Below, in pieces: positions 24,931-32,732 of a DNA stretch of 64,000 nucleotides. Each line of letters begins with the position of its first letter. Position 1 is the stretch's first letter. The notes under the pieces were generated by a model that saw only the letters and a program-made list of their open reading frames with translations, had not been told where the DNA came from and did no database searches. A program made the position numbers and the translations under genes. This stretch comes from CAZBDU01 sp964490725 (GTDB taxonomy: Bacteria; Spirochaetota; Spirochaetia; SZUA-6; DRHE01): the NCBI GenBank assembly GCA_964490725.1, contig CAZBDU010000008.1, positions 32,676 through 96,675 on the forward strand, written 5' to 3'.

Positions 24931-25539
24931 TCAGCCCGCCTCTTCGATGGTGATCGTGTTGGTGGGGCAGACGTAGGCGCAGGAGCCGCAGCCGATGCAG
25001 GTCTCTGCGATCTTGCCGAAGGGGCTGCGCACCTTGCGCTTGATCCCCCTCTTGGTGAAGGCCAGGGCGTTGCGCTCCGTGACCTCCTGGCAGACGCGCA
25101 CGCACTGGCCGCAGAGGATGCAGTTGGTTTCCTCCGGCGGGGTGGCTCGCTGCAGCAGGTAGCGGCCCACCACGTCCAGATCTCCTCCGTCGCGGGTCAC
25201 TCCGAACCCGGCGGCCAGCTCCTGGATCTCTTCGGAACCGGGGCAGCGGGAGAGCAGCAGCTCCACCACGAACTTGCGTCCTTCAGCAACTCGCTCGGTG
25301 TCCGTCTTGATCACCTGGCCGTCCTCGACGGGCGTGCTGCAGGCCGGCAGCAGCCGGAAGCGGTCCGGGGCACGGGCCGCGGCCACCTCGACCACGCACA
25401 GGCGGCAGCCGCCCCAGGCGGAGAAATGCTCGTTGTAGCAGAGGGTCGGGATCTTGATGCCCTGCTGCTTGGCGGCCTCCAGGATGGAGATGGGCTCCTC
25501 GACCTGAACGGCCTTCCCGTCTATCGTCACGTTCATCAT
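24931..25539 (-). CDS. HydA/HoxU/NuoG N-terminal-like ferredoxin subunit without hydrogenase domain
   Basis: A 202-residue iron-sulfur subunit. The N-terminal [2Fe-2S] domain has Cys34, Cys45, Cys48 and Cys67. A degenerate middle region, where NuoG/HydA normally carry the His-Cys [4Fe-4S] motif, keeps only LLLSRCPGSEEI and lacks the His and three of the Cys. Two C-terminal [4Fe-4S] motifs follow, CILCGQCVRVC (140-150) and CIGCGSCAYVC (181-191). The H-cluster domain of FeFe-hydrogenase HydA (a further ~400 residues) is absent, and the stop is followed directly by the kinase gene. It overlaps the NuoF-like stop (ATGATGA). It likely accepts electrons from NuoF and passes them to a ferredoxin or to the Rnf-type complex (inference). 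Confidence 0.9.
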   Translation of the reverse strand: MMNVTIDGKAVQVEEPISILEAAKQQGIKIPTLCYNEHFSAWGGCRLCVVEVAAARAPDRFRLLPACSTPVEDGQVIKTDTERVAEGRKFVVELLLSRCPGSEEIQELAAGFGVTRDGGDLDVVGRYLLQRATPPEETNCILCGQCVRVCQEVTERNALAFTKRGIKRKVRSPFGKIAETCIGCGSCAYVCPTNTITIEEAG

Positions 25540-27329
25540 TCTACCCTCACCGCGTCGAAGTTGCACACGCTGAAGCACATGCCGCACTTGATGCACTCTT
25601 CCTGGTCGATCACGTGAAGCTTCTTGCGCACGCCGCTGATGCATTTCACCGGGCAGTTGCGGGCGCACACCGTACAGCCGGTGCACTTGTCCTCCAGGAT
25701 GCTGTAGGCGATCAGGTCCTTGCAGACCGCGGCCGGACAGCGCCTGTCCCGGATGTGCGCTTCGTATTCGTGGCGGAAATGCTTGATGGTGGTGAGCACC
25801 GGGTTGGGTGCCGTGTTTCCCAGGCCGCACAGCGCCGTATCCTTGATGAGCGTTCCCATCCTCTCCAGCAGCTCGATGTCTCCCTCCTGGCCCTCGCCTT
25901 TGGTGATGGCGGTCAGGATGTTCAGCATGTGCCGCGTGCCCTCCCGGCAGGGGGGGCACTTGCCGCAGGATTCCTCCTGGGTGAAGGAGAGGAAGTAGCG
26001 AGCCACCTCCACCATGCAGGTGTCCTGGTCCATGACGATCATCCCGCCGGAGCCCATGATGGAGCCCACCCTGGTGAGGGACTCGTAGTCCACCGGAATG
26101 TCCAGCAGGCTCTCGGGGATGCACCCTCCGGAGGGACCCCCGGTCTGCACGGCCTTGAACTTCTTGCCGTCCGGCACCCCGCCGCCGATGTCGAAGACGA
26201 TCTCCCGCAGCTTGATGCCCATGGGCACTTCCACCAGTCCGGTGTTGCTGACCTTGCCCACAAGGCTGAACACCTTGGTTCCCTTGCTGGTCTCCGTGCC
26301 GATGGCGCTGAACCATTCGGACCCGCGCCGGATGATGTGCGGCACGTTCGACCAGGTCTCCACGTTGTTGATGTTGGTGGGCTTGCCCAGGTAGCCGGAC
26401 TGGGCGGGGTAGGGCGGCCTCACCCGCGGGTCCGGGAGCTTTCCCTCCAGGCTTCCGATCAGGGAGGTCTCCTCGCCGCAGACGAACGCTCCGGCTCCCT
26501 TGCTCACGATGATGTCGAAGGAAAAGCCGCTGCCCAGAATGTCCTCTCCGATCAGGCCGTAGCCGTGGGACTGCTCGATGGCCTGGGTGAGCCGCTCCAG
26601 GGCCAGGGGGTACTCGCCGCGGATGTAGATCAGGCCGTGGGTGGCGCCCATGGCGCGGGCGCCGATGGTCATGCCCTCCAGCACTGCGTGAGGGTCGCTC
26701 TCGATGATCGAGCGGTCCATGAACGCCCCGGGGTCCCCCTCGTCCCCGTTGCAGACAACGTACTTCTCCTGGCCCGGGCTTGCCGCGCACAGCTGCCACT
26801 TGATCGCCGTGGGGAACCCGGCGCCGCCGCGCCCGCGCAGGCCTGCGGCTCGGATCTCCTCGATGATTCCTTCCGGCGTCATCTCGGTGAGCGCCTTGGC
26901 CAGCGCCTCGTAGCCTCCGCGGGCGATGTACTCGTCGATGCTCTCCGGATCGATCACCCCGCGGTTGGCCAGGGCGATCAGCCGCTGCTTGCCGAAGAAG
27001 GGGATGTCCGACATCTTGGGGATGGGTGAGGCATCCCTGGCCGCCGTGTACATCAGCTTTTCCACCGGGCGCCCCTTGAGGAAGTGCTCCTCCACCAGGA
27101 AGGGGATGTCCTCCGGCTTCAGCATCTGGTAGAAGATGTCCTCGGGCTTCACCACCACGATGGGACCGTTGGCGCAGAACCCGTTGCACCCCGTGGTGAT
27201 CACCCGGATCTCCTCCGCCAGTCCCTGCTTCTTCAGCTCCTCCTCCAGGGCGGCCTTGACCTTGAAGGAATTGTTCGACACGCAACCGGTCCCTGCGCAG
27301 ACCAGCAGGTGCGTTCTGTAAGTGCTCAT
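25536..27329 (-). CDS. NuoF/HydB-like NADH:ferredoxin-type diaphorase subunit
   Basis: A 597-residue flavo-iron-sulfur protein of the HydB type. A thioredoxin-like [2Fe-2S] domain (about 1-115, CAGTGCVSN and TGCNGFCANGP) is followed by the NADH/FMN-binding core (AAGLRGRGGAGFPT, CNGDEGDPGAFMDR), the SLBB region, the [4Fe-4S] site ESCGKCPPCREGT and two C-terminal ferredoxin motifs CTGCTVCARNC and CIKCGMCFSVC. This is the subunit that exchanges electrons with NADH in bifurcating hydrogenases, NAD-dependent formate dehydrogenases and complex I. ATG 27329 has AGAGAGGTCGGT upstream. Ten bases separate it from the upstream ferredoxin gene. Confidence 0.95.
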   Translation of the reverse strand: MSTYRTHLLVCAGTGCVSNNSFKVKAALEEELKKQGLAEEIRVITTGCNGFCANGPIVVVKPEDIFYQMLKPEDIPFLVEEHFLKGRPVEKLMYTAARDASPIPKMSDIPFFGKQRLIALANRGVIDPESIDEYIARGGYEALAKALTEMTPEGIIEEIRAAGLRGRGGAGFPTAIKWQLCAASPGQEKYVVCNGDEGDPGAFMDRSIIESDPHAVLEGMTIGARAMGATHGLIYIRGEYPLALERLTQAIEQSHGYGLIGEDILGSGFSFDIIVSKGAGAFVCGEETSLIGSLEGKLPDPRVRPPYPAQSGYLGKPTNINNVETWSNVPHIIRRGSEWFSAIGTETSKGTKVFSLVGKVSNTGLVEVPMGIKLREIVFDIGGGVPDGKKFKAVQTGGPSGGCIPESLLDIPVDYESLTRVGSIMGSGGMIVMDQDTCMVEVARYFLSFTQEESCGKCPPCREGTRHMLNILTAITKGEGQEGDIELLERMGTLIKDTALCGLGNTAPNPVLTTIKHFRHEYEAHIRDRRCPAAVCKDLIAYSILEDKCTGCTVCARNCPVKCISGVRKKLHVIDQEECIKCGMCFSVCNFDAVRVE

Positions 27330-27339
27330 ACCGACCTCT

Positions 27340-27720
27340 CTACGAGAGCTGCTCACTGCCCATCGCCAGGGCGTACTCGGCGACGGGCTTCCCGCCCATG
27401 ACATGGTCGGAGAATATCTTTGCCACTTTCCCGGGGGTGAGGTCCACGTACTTGACCGGGGCCTCTCCCTTCAGCTCCACCGTGGCCATGGGCTCGCGTT
27501 TGCAGAGCCCCGCACAGCCCGAGGTGGTGACGATTACATCGCTGGTTGCGCTCTCCCTCACCCTGTCGAGAAAGGCCGCCAGTATCTCCCGAGCCCCGGA
27601 GGCGATCCCGCAGGTGCCCATGTGTACGGTCACCTTGACCCGGCCCGCTCCCTCGCGCAGCGTGGTGGCGGCCTTCATCCGCTCCCGGATGTACTCGAGA
27701 TCTCTAGGTGCAAGCTTCAT
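27340..27720 (-). CDS. Thioredoxin-like [2Fe-2S] ferredoxin
   Basis: A 126-residue protein of the thioredoxin-fold ferredoxin family found beside NuoF/HydB genes. Cluster ligands are visible in MGTCGIASG and TTSGCAGLCKREP. It probably relays electrons between the NuoE/NuoF-type subunits. It overlaps the upstream ATPase gene by four bases (ATGA) and precedes nuoF by ten bases. Confidence 0.88.
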   Translation of the reverse strand: MKLAPRDLEYIRERMKAATTLREGAGRVKVTVHMGTCGIASGAREILAAFLDRVRESATSDVIVTTSGCAGLCKREPMATVELKGEAPVKYVDLTPGKVAKIFSDHVMGGKPVAEYALAMGSEQLS

Positions 27721-28178
27721 CGCTTCACTCCTGTAGCGCGAGGGTCCCTCGCGTGTTGCTGTCTTTCCGGCACCCGGCGGAAGGAGAACTCCACCTCCGG
27801 GTGCGAGGCCTGGAGCAGCCAGACCGTCCGCTCCATGTCTCCCAGGGGCTTGCGATCCGGGTGGCTGAGCCGGAGGCTGGCCTTGACCGCCGTCCCCGCT
27901 TGCGGGCTGGACTCCACCGTCAGGGAGCCCCCCGCCTCCCGGCAGCTCTGGGCGAACAGCGCCAGTCCCAGGCCCACCTTCTTGTCTTGCTTGGTCGTGA
28001 AGAACGGATCCGAGGCCGCCCGGGCGGTTTCCGGATCCATTCCCCCGCCGTTGTCGCGGACCATGACCACAAGCTCGTCCGCGGCGGCATCCTCTGAAAC
28101 CACGATCTCCACCGCCGTGGCGCCCGCCGCGATGGAGTTCTCGGCGATGTCCAGGACGTGCAGGGACAGGTCCTTCAC
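27717..28178 (-). CDS. HATPase_c (anti-sigma/kinase-like) ATP-binding protein
   Basis: A 153-residue stand-alone GHKL ATPase domain. The N box is LHVLDIAENSIAAGA, the G1 box VRDNGGGM, and the G2 box KKVGLGLALFAQ. It has no His-phosphotransfer or sensor domain, so it resembles the ATPase proteins that accompany HydABC-type genes in anaerobes. A regulatory or protein-kinase role is likely. GTG 28178 is chosen from GGGAGGTGG just upstream and overlaps the PHP gene stop (GTGA). Confidence 0.85.
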   Translation of the reverse strand: MKDLSLHVLDIAENSIAAGATAVEIVVSEDAAADELVVMVRDNGGGMDPETARAASDPFFTTKQDKKVGLGLALFAQSCREAGGSLTVESSPQAGTAVKASLRLSHPDRKPLGDMERTVWLLQASHPEVEFSFRRVPERQQHARDPRATGVKR

Positions 28179-28897
28179 GGGACCACCTCCCGGCGCAGCC
28201 CTTCTCCCGCCCGCAGCGCCTCCTTCACGGCCGCTACGGTGGGAAGCGAGGCGGGCAGGCAGGTGCAGGCCCGCCCGATCTCCGCGGGGTAGTGGGCGTC
28301 CGAGAAGCTCACCAGTGGCAGCCCGCTGGGGCGGTGGCGTTCCCCTGCGGCGCCCGGCCCGGCCTGGGGGGAGACCTCCAGCGCGTCCAGGGCCAGCCCT
28401 TCCGGTACGAAGCCCAGCTGCCCCAGGAGGCTGAAGCTGCCGCGGTCCACGTGGGAGGCCACGGCCAGGCCGCCGCGATCCTGCACCTCCACCGCGATTC
28501 GGCCCACCCCCAGGGCGGTGGCGCCGATCAGGAGCCGTTCGTTCAGCTCCACCGGCTCGTCCCGTTCGTCCACGACCACCTGATACCCGAAGGCGCGGGG
28601 GTCGTTGCGGCCGGGAAGGCTCTGGTACACCAGCTCCTGCATCTCCGCAAGGGCTTCCCATTCGTCGAACAGCGCCAGGAGGTGGATCTCTTCCCTGGAG
28701 CAGATCTCCATCCCCCCCAGCACCGCCAGACCCTCCCGGGCTCCGGCAGACTGGAACGCCCGCACGTTTTCGGCGCTGTTGTGGTCGCAGATGCCGATGG
28801 CATCCAGCCCGCGATCGCGGGCGCGGGAGACCACCACACCGGGGACCATGCTCAGGTCGCCGCAAGGGGAGAGGCAGGAGTGGATGTGCAGATCCAT
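28175..28897 (-). CDS. PHP-domain protein in the diaphorase operon
   Basis: A 240-residue PHP-domain protein. MDLHIHSCLSPCGD starts the metal site, ICDHNSAENV and GGMEICSREEIHLL add ligands, ASHVDRGSFS and SFSDAHYPAEIG finish it, so the trinuclear metal centre appears intact. Proteins of this type recur next to HydABC/NuoEF genes of anaerobes, where they have been proposed as phosphoesterases acting on a cofactor or signal; the substrate is unknown. ATG 28897 is set by GGGGGAG upstream. One base lies between it and the preceding DRTGG gene stop. Confidence 0.88.
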   Translation of the reverse strand: MDLHIHSCLSPCGDLSMVPGVVVSRARDRGLDAIGICDHNSAENVRAFQSAGAREGLAVLGGMEICSREEIHLLALFDEWEALAEMQELVYQSLPGRNDPRAFGYQVVVDERDEPVELNERLLIGATALGVGRIAVEVQDRGGLAVASHVDRGSFSLLGQLGFVPEGLALDALEVSPQAGPGAAGERHRPSGLPLVSFSDAHYPAEIGRACTCLPASLPTVAAVKEALRAGEGLRREVVP

Positions 28898-28898
28898 C

Positions 28899-29261
28899 CT
28901 AAGCTCCCCCACGCCGCTCTGCCGTTGCCCTCAACCCCAGGGCATAGAGCCTGCCGGCCAGCTCGAAGGTCGGCAGGTCGCTCACCAGAACGGGCACCTC
29001 CTCCGCGGCCGCACGCGCCAGCGTCTCCGTCTCCGGCTCGTGCCCGCCGCTCAGCACCACGGCGGCCAGGTCCCTGGTGACGGCCACGGCCACGATGTTC
29101 ACGTGTGTCTGCATCGTGATCCAGAGCGCGTTCTCCTCGGCGTGCGCCAGCACGTCGCTCATCAGGTCGCTGCAGTAGGCGGAGCTCACCTCGCGGTCCA
29201 GCTCCCCGGCTCCGCTCCTGGGCTGCAGGGCCAGGGCCTGCGCGATCTCCCTCAGGTGCAT
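28899..29261 (-). CDS. DRTGG-domain protein, copy b
   Basis: A 120-residue protein with the small DRTGG-type regulatory fold, best seen in SSAYCSDLMSDVLAHAEENALW, split here as SAYCSDLMSDVLA and EENALWITMQTH. The ending, LPTFELAGRLYALGL, is shared with copy a at 30.2 kb. This domain occurs with CBS and kinase/phosphatase domains in pathways tied to HydABC-type enzymes. It overlaps the CBS gene by ten bases. Its ligand is unknown. Confidence 0.8.
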   Translation of the reverse strand: MHLREIAQALALQPRSGAGELDREVSSAYCSDLMSDVLAHAEENALWITMQTHVNIVAVAVTRDLAAVVLSGGHEPETETLARAAAEEVPVLVSDLPTFELAGRLYALGLRATAERRGGA

Positions 29262-30214
29262 GCCTTCTCCATGGGGATGTCGATGGCCAGGGCCGTCCCC
29301 TTGCCCGAAGTGGAGGACAGCTCCATGCGCTCGGCGCAGGTCTTGATGTTCTGCAGGCCCATTCCCGCCCCGAAGCCCAGCTCCCGCACCCAGTCCGGGG
29401 CGGTGGAGTACCCCGGCTCCATCGCTTTCTCCACATCCGGTATACCCGGACCCTGGTCGGTGACCTCGATGCGAATCACCTGCGGATCCACCGATACGTT
29501 CACCTCCCCAGCGCTGGCGTAGATGATGACGTTCATCTCCGCTTCATAGGTGGCGATGGCCGCCCGGCGTACGATATCGGGGTGGATCCCCAGCCTCTTC
29601 AGCGAGCGCTTCAGGGAGCTTGCCACCTCCCCACCCTGCTCGATGCGCTTGTCCTTGACCGAGTAGCGGAAGTGCACGGCGATGCGATCGGCAATCATGT
29701 CCTCGAAGAAGTGGCTGGCCCGGTAGCGGTGGATCTCCTCCTCGTGGTAGTCGATCTGCAGCTCCCGCAGGAGCCCCTCGATGATGTCCCCTTTGGTGAT
29801 CACTCCCACGATCCGGCCCGAATCCCGTTCCAACACCGGCAGGCGCCCGTAGCCGTACTCCTCGAGCTTGCTGATGGCATGCACCAGCGGCTCGTCTTCG
29901 TACAGCGTCTTGACGCTGCGGCTCATCTTGTCGGAAACCGGGCAGTCCGGGCCTCCTTTAGCCAGCCAGTTGATGAAGTCCTCCACGCTGATGATGCCGG
30001 AAAGCCCGCCGGCGTCCTGCACGGGGGTGCCGGAAATGCGGTTGTCCCGCAGGATTCCGCGCAGCTGGCTCATCATGGTGCCGGGACCGATGGAGATCAC
30101 CTCGCGGGTCATGGCCTGGCGCACCTTGAGCTCGTAGACCAGCTCCTGGAGCTTGGTCAAACGCCGCCCCGGCTCGGTGTCGATCATGGCCTGCTCGGCT
30201 CCGCCCTTACTCAT
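29252..30214 (-). CDS. CBS-pair plus HATPase_c regulatory protein
   Basis: A 320-residue cytoplasmic protein. Two CBS domains (about 30-150: AMTREVISIGPGTMMSQL, SGIISVEDF, GRIVGVITKGDIIEG) bind adenosine nucleotides. A serine-kinase/anti-sigma-type GHKL ATPase domain (about 195-318) has the N box YEAEMNVIIYAS, DQGPGIPD and GAGMGLQNIKT. It may couple energy charge to the activity or expression of the redox complex (inference). Overlaps both neighbouring DRTGG genes. Confidence 0.87.
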   Translation of the reverse strand: MSKGGAEQAMIDTEPGRRLTKLQELVYELKVRQAMTREVISIGPGTMMSQLRGILRDNRISGTPVQDAGGLSGIISVEDFINWLAKGGPDCPVSDKMSRSVKTLYEDEPLVHAISKLEEYGYGRLPVLERDSGRIVGVITKGDIIEGLLRELQIDYHEEEIHRYRASHFFEDMIADRIAVHFRYSVKDKRIEQGGEVASSLKRSLKRLGIHPDIVRRAAIATYEAEMNVIIYASAGEVNVSVDPQVIRIEVTDQGPGIPDVEKAMEPGYSTAPDWVRELGFGAGMGLQNIKTCAERMELSSTSGKGTALAIDIPMEKACT

Positions 30215-30575
30215 CGCAGCTGGTCAACCCCGCCGCATAGAGTCTGCCGCAGGCGGTGTACATGGACAGCCGCGTGCTCAGCAGGGGGATGCGAGTCTTG
30301 CGCGCCATCTCCACCGCTTCCGGGCCGGGCCGCTTCCCGCGAACGAAGCAGATCGCGGTGATCTCCGACATTTCCGCCGTCCTGACCACCTGAGGGTTGG
30401 TGAGCCCGGTCAGCAGGAGGCTGCGGGACTTGCTGAATGCCAGCACGTCGCTCATCAGATCGGAAGCGCACACCAGGCGGACCTCCACCGCCTCCGGCCT
30501 GGCGCCGGCCAGGAGCTCCGCCTCCAGGTGCTCCATGATCTCTTTCAGGCTCAGGACGCCGGTGTGCAGTGTCAT
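30207..30575 (-). CDS. DRTGG-domain protein, copy a
   Basis: A 122-residue DRTGG-fold protein with VCASDLMSDVLAFSKS, LLTGLTNPQVVRTAEM and a C-terminal TACGRLYAAGL. Copy b at 28.9 kb is a diverged paralogue. ATG 30575 overlaps the NuoE-like stop (ATGA). Probably a small-molecule-binding regulator. Confidence 0.85.
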   Translation of the reverse strand: MTLHTGVLSLKEIMEHLEAELLAGARPEAVEVRLVCASDLMSDVLAFSKSRSLLLTGLTNPQVVRTAEMSEITAICFVRGKRPGPEAVEMARKTRIPLLSTRLSMYTACGRLYAAGLTSCDE

Positions 30576-31066
30576 GAGGCCTGCTCGACCTCCGGCTGCG
30601 CCTGCTCCTGCTCCTGCGTCTGCTTCACGAGCCTGGCCACCTTCTTCTGGTCCATCTTGCCGTGGTACTCTCCGTTCACCGTGACCAGCGGCCCCAGGGC
30701 GCATGCCCCCAGGCAGTTCACCGTATCCAGGGTGTACTGCAGATCGCTGGAGGTCTGGCCGGCCTCGATGCCCAGCTCTCTCTCCAGGGTTTCCACCACC
30801 TTGGCCGCCCCCCGAACATGGCAGGCCGTGCCCACGCACACGCAGATGTGCTTCTTGCCGATGGGCTCCAGGCGGAAGGAGTGGTAGAAGGTCGCCAGGC
30901 TGTCGAAGCGGGCGTAGGGCACCTCGATCTGGCGCGCCACCTCCTTGAGCACGTCCTCCGGCAGGTAGCCGTAGAGCTGCATCACCTCCTGGAGCACCCC
31001 GATCAGGGACCCGCCGCCCTGCTTGTACTTGTCAATGATCTGCTGCAGCTGCTCGATTACTTCCAT
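30572..31066 (-). CDS. NuoE/HydC-like [2Fe-2S] diaphorase subunit
   Basis: A 164-residue subunit of the NuoE/HydC family. A helical N-terminus (LIGVLQEVMQLYGYLPEDVL) precedes a thioredoxin-like [2Fe-2S] domain with Cys77 and Cys82 (CVGTACH) and Cys118 and Cys122 (CLGACALGP). It should pair with the NuoF-like subunit encoded five genes downstream to form an NADH diaphorase. The C-terminus is a Glu/Gln-rich tail. Ten bases separate it from the truncated NqrF gene, which ties the diaphorase to the Rnf genes. Confidence 0.93.
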   Translation of the reverse strand: MEVIEQLQQIIDKYKQGGGSLIGVLQEVMQLYGYLPEDVLKEVARQIEVPYARFDSLATFYHSFRLEPIGKKHICVCVGTACHVRGAAKVVETLERELGIEAGQTSSDLQYTLDTVNCLGACALGPLVTVNGEYHGKMDQKKVARLVKQTQEQEQAQPEVEQAS

Positions 31067-31076
31067 ACAAAGGACC

Positions 31077-31526
31077 TCACTTGACCGTGACTCTCCATCG
31101 CTTATTGGCGTCGAACTTCTTGTTCACCACCATCTGGCGGACGATGGTCAGGAAGTCCGGCACGAAGATCTCGATGTCGTTCTTCACCTTGACCTGACAG
31201 GCCAGGCGGACCCCTTCCGCCTTCTCCTGCCGGCTCATGAAGATCTCTTCGGTGGGCAGGATCTGCCCGCCTCCTTCCAGGACGCGCACCTTGCAGTAGC
31301 CGCAGCTTCCCTTCCCGCCGCAGGAGGAGGAGATGTCCACCCCGTTCGCGGTCAGGTAGGACAGCAGGTTGTTGCCCCCCTGCACCTCGAAGCTGCGCTG
31401 CTCGTCCCCCTGGGTGACCGTCACCTTGCACTTCCCGTAGGTGACCAGCAGGCGGTCGGCCACGGCCAGGGCCACCGTGATGACCAGGAGGATGAGGTTC
31501 ATGTAGAGGAGGGGTGTAAAGTTCAT
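31077..31526 (-). CDS. Truncated NqrF: membrane anchor plus [2Fe-2S] domain only
   Basis: A 149-residue protein equivalent to the first 40% of NqrF. One N-terminal membrane helix (about 5-28) is followed by a plant-type ferredoxin domain with Cys69, Cys75, Cys78 and Cys110. The paralogue at 51.4 kb has these Cys at exactly the same positions, but here the FAD/NADH-reductase domain is missing. The protein ends 39 residues after the last Cys in a basic tail. The gene overlaps rnfA by four bases (ATGA) and the next gene starts ten bases later, so the shortening is not an obvious frameshift of a longer frame. An external NADH module, perhaps the NuoE/NuoF/HydA-like subunits of the same operon, could feed it (inference). 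Confidence 0.9.
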   Translation of the reverse strand: MNFTPLLYMNLILLVITVALAVADRLLVTYGKCKVTVTQGDEQRSFEVQGGNNLLSYLTANGVDISSSCGGKGSCGYCKVRVLEGGGQILPTEEIFMSRQEKAEGVRLACQVKVKNDIEIFVPDFLTIVRQMVVNKKFDANKRWRVTVK

Positions 31527-32113
31527 TGGACGTTCACCATTCCCGAGAATCCCATGAATGCCAGTGCGATGATCCCGGCGGTCACCATGATGATCCCCGG
31601 GCCCCGCATCCCCTTGGGCACGTCCCCGATCAGCTTCAGCTTCTCGTTGATGGCCGCCACGATGGTGATGGCCAGGGTCCATCCCACCGCGGAGCCGAAG
31701 CCGAAGACCACGGTGGTGAGGTAGCTGTACTGGCGGATGACCATGAACAGGCTCACCGCCAGGACCGTGCAGTTGACGGTGATCAGCGGCAGGAAGATTC
31801 CGAAGGCGGCCTGCAGGACCGGAAAGAACCGCTCCATGATCATCTCCACCAGCTGCACCGTGGCGGCGATGACGATGATGAACACCACGTAGTAGATCAG
31901 CGTGCTGCCGGTGGGCACCAGGATGAGGTGATAGACCGGCCAGTTGATCAGCGCCGTCAGGGTGATCACGAAGATCACCGCGAAGCCCATCCCCGTGGCC
32001 GTCCTGAGGCTGCGGGACAGGGAGATGAAGGGACACATCCCCAGCAGGTAAGTGAGAGCGATGTTGTGCGTGAGGATGGCTGCCAGAAAGATGGTAACGA
32101 GCGCCAGGGCCAT
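31523..32113 (-). CDS. rnfA: RnfA/NqrE integral membrane subunit, complex 1
   Basis: A 196-residue six-helix membrane subunit of the Rnf/Nqr core. THNIALTYLLGMCPF near the N-terminus carries the conserved Cys that, with its partner in RnfE/NqrD, binds the intramembrane [2Fe-2S] cluster. FLPLITVNCTVLA is the matching second motif. ATG 32113 lies three bases after the RnfE stop. Confidence 0.93.
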   Translation of the reverse strand: MALALVTIFLAAILTHNIALTYLLGMCPFISLSRSLRTATGMGFAVIFVITLTALINWPVYHLILVPTGSTLIYYVVFIIVIAATVQLVEMIMERFFPVLQAAFGIFLPLITVNCTVLAVSLFMVIRQYSYLTTVVFGFGSAVGWTLAITIVAAINEKLKLIGDVPKGMRGPGIIMVTAGIIALAFMGFSGMVNVQ

Positions 32114-32115
32114 CG

Positions 32116-32730
32116 TCAACTCTCCTCCATGCCCGCGATGGTGCGCGTGATCCAGATGAACAGCGCCAGCAGGAAGAAGGCTCCCGGCGCCATGGCCATG
32201 ACCACCCACTTGGTGAAGCCGGCGGGCATCACCTGGAAGCCCAGGATGGTGCCGAAACCCAGGAGCTCCCGCACCACGGCGATGCTCACCAGGGTATAGG
32301 TATAGGCCACGCCGTTGGCCACGGCGTCGATCAGCGACTGCCCCACGCTGTTCTGGACGTAGAAGGCCTCCGCGCGGCCCATGATGATGCAGTTGGTGAT
32401 GATCAGGCCCACGTAGGGACCGATGGCCTGGCGGATGTCGGGCACCAGCGCGTGCAGCGCCCGGTCCACGATGATCACGAAGCTGGCAATGACCACCATG
32501 TAGGTGATCATGCGCACGCGCATGGGGATCAGGCTTCTGAGCAGCGAGATCAGCAGGCCCGCCGCCAGCAGCACGAAGGTCACACCCGCGCCCATGGCCA
32601 GGGCGTTGGCCACGGTGTTGCTCACCGCCAGGGCCGAACAGATGCCCAGCAGCATGGAGAAGATCGGGTGATCCCCCCAGATGCCGCTCAGGAAGGTCTT
32701 GAGGCTCTTGCCGGACTGTGTTGCTTGCAC
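32116..32730 (-). CDS. rnfE: RnfE/NqrD integral membrane subunit, complex 1
   Basis: A 204-residue membrane subunit with about six helices. LLGICSALAVSNTVANAL and GLIITNCIIMGRAEAF are the conserved Cys-containing halves that contribute to the intramembrane iron-sulfur site shared with RnfA/NqrE. GTG 32730 is preceded by GAGGAGGGAAG. The C-terminus ends in GMEES, two bases upstream of rnfA. Confidence 0.93.
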   Translation of the reverse strand: MQATQSGKSLKTFLSGIWGDHPIFSMLLGICSALAVSNTVANALAMGAGVTFVLLAAGLLISLLRSLIPMRVRMITYMVVIASFVIIVDRALHALVPDIRQAIGPYVGLIITNCIIMGRAEAFYVQNSVGQSLIDAVANGVAYTYTLVSIAVVRELLGFGTILGFQVMPAGFTKWVVMAMAPGAFFLLALFIWITRTIAGMEES

Positions 32731-32732
32731 CG

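Noticed and set aside
24931..27285. A single minus-strand frame of about 784 codons spanning the HydA-like and NuoF-like region
   Set aside because: Only its last 202 codons are a real gene. The upstream part is a shadow of the NuoF-like gene in another frame.
24931..31066. An electron-bifurcating FeFe-hydrogenase (HydABC)
   Set aside because: The gene neighbourhood fits, but no H-cluster motif is encoded anywhere in the operon, so hydrogenase activity is not claimed.
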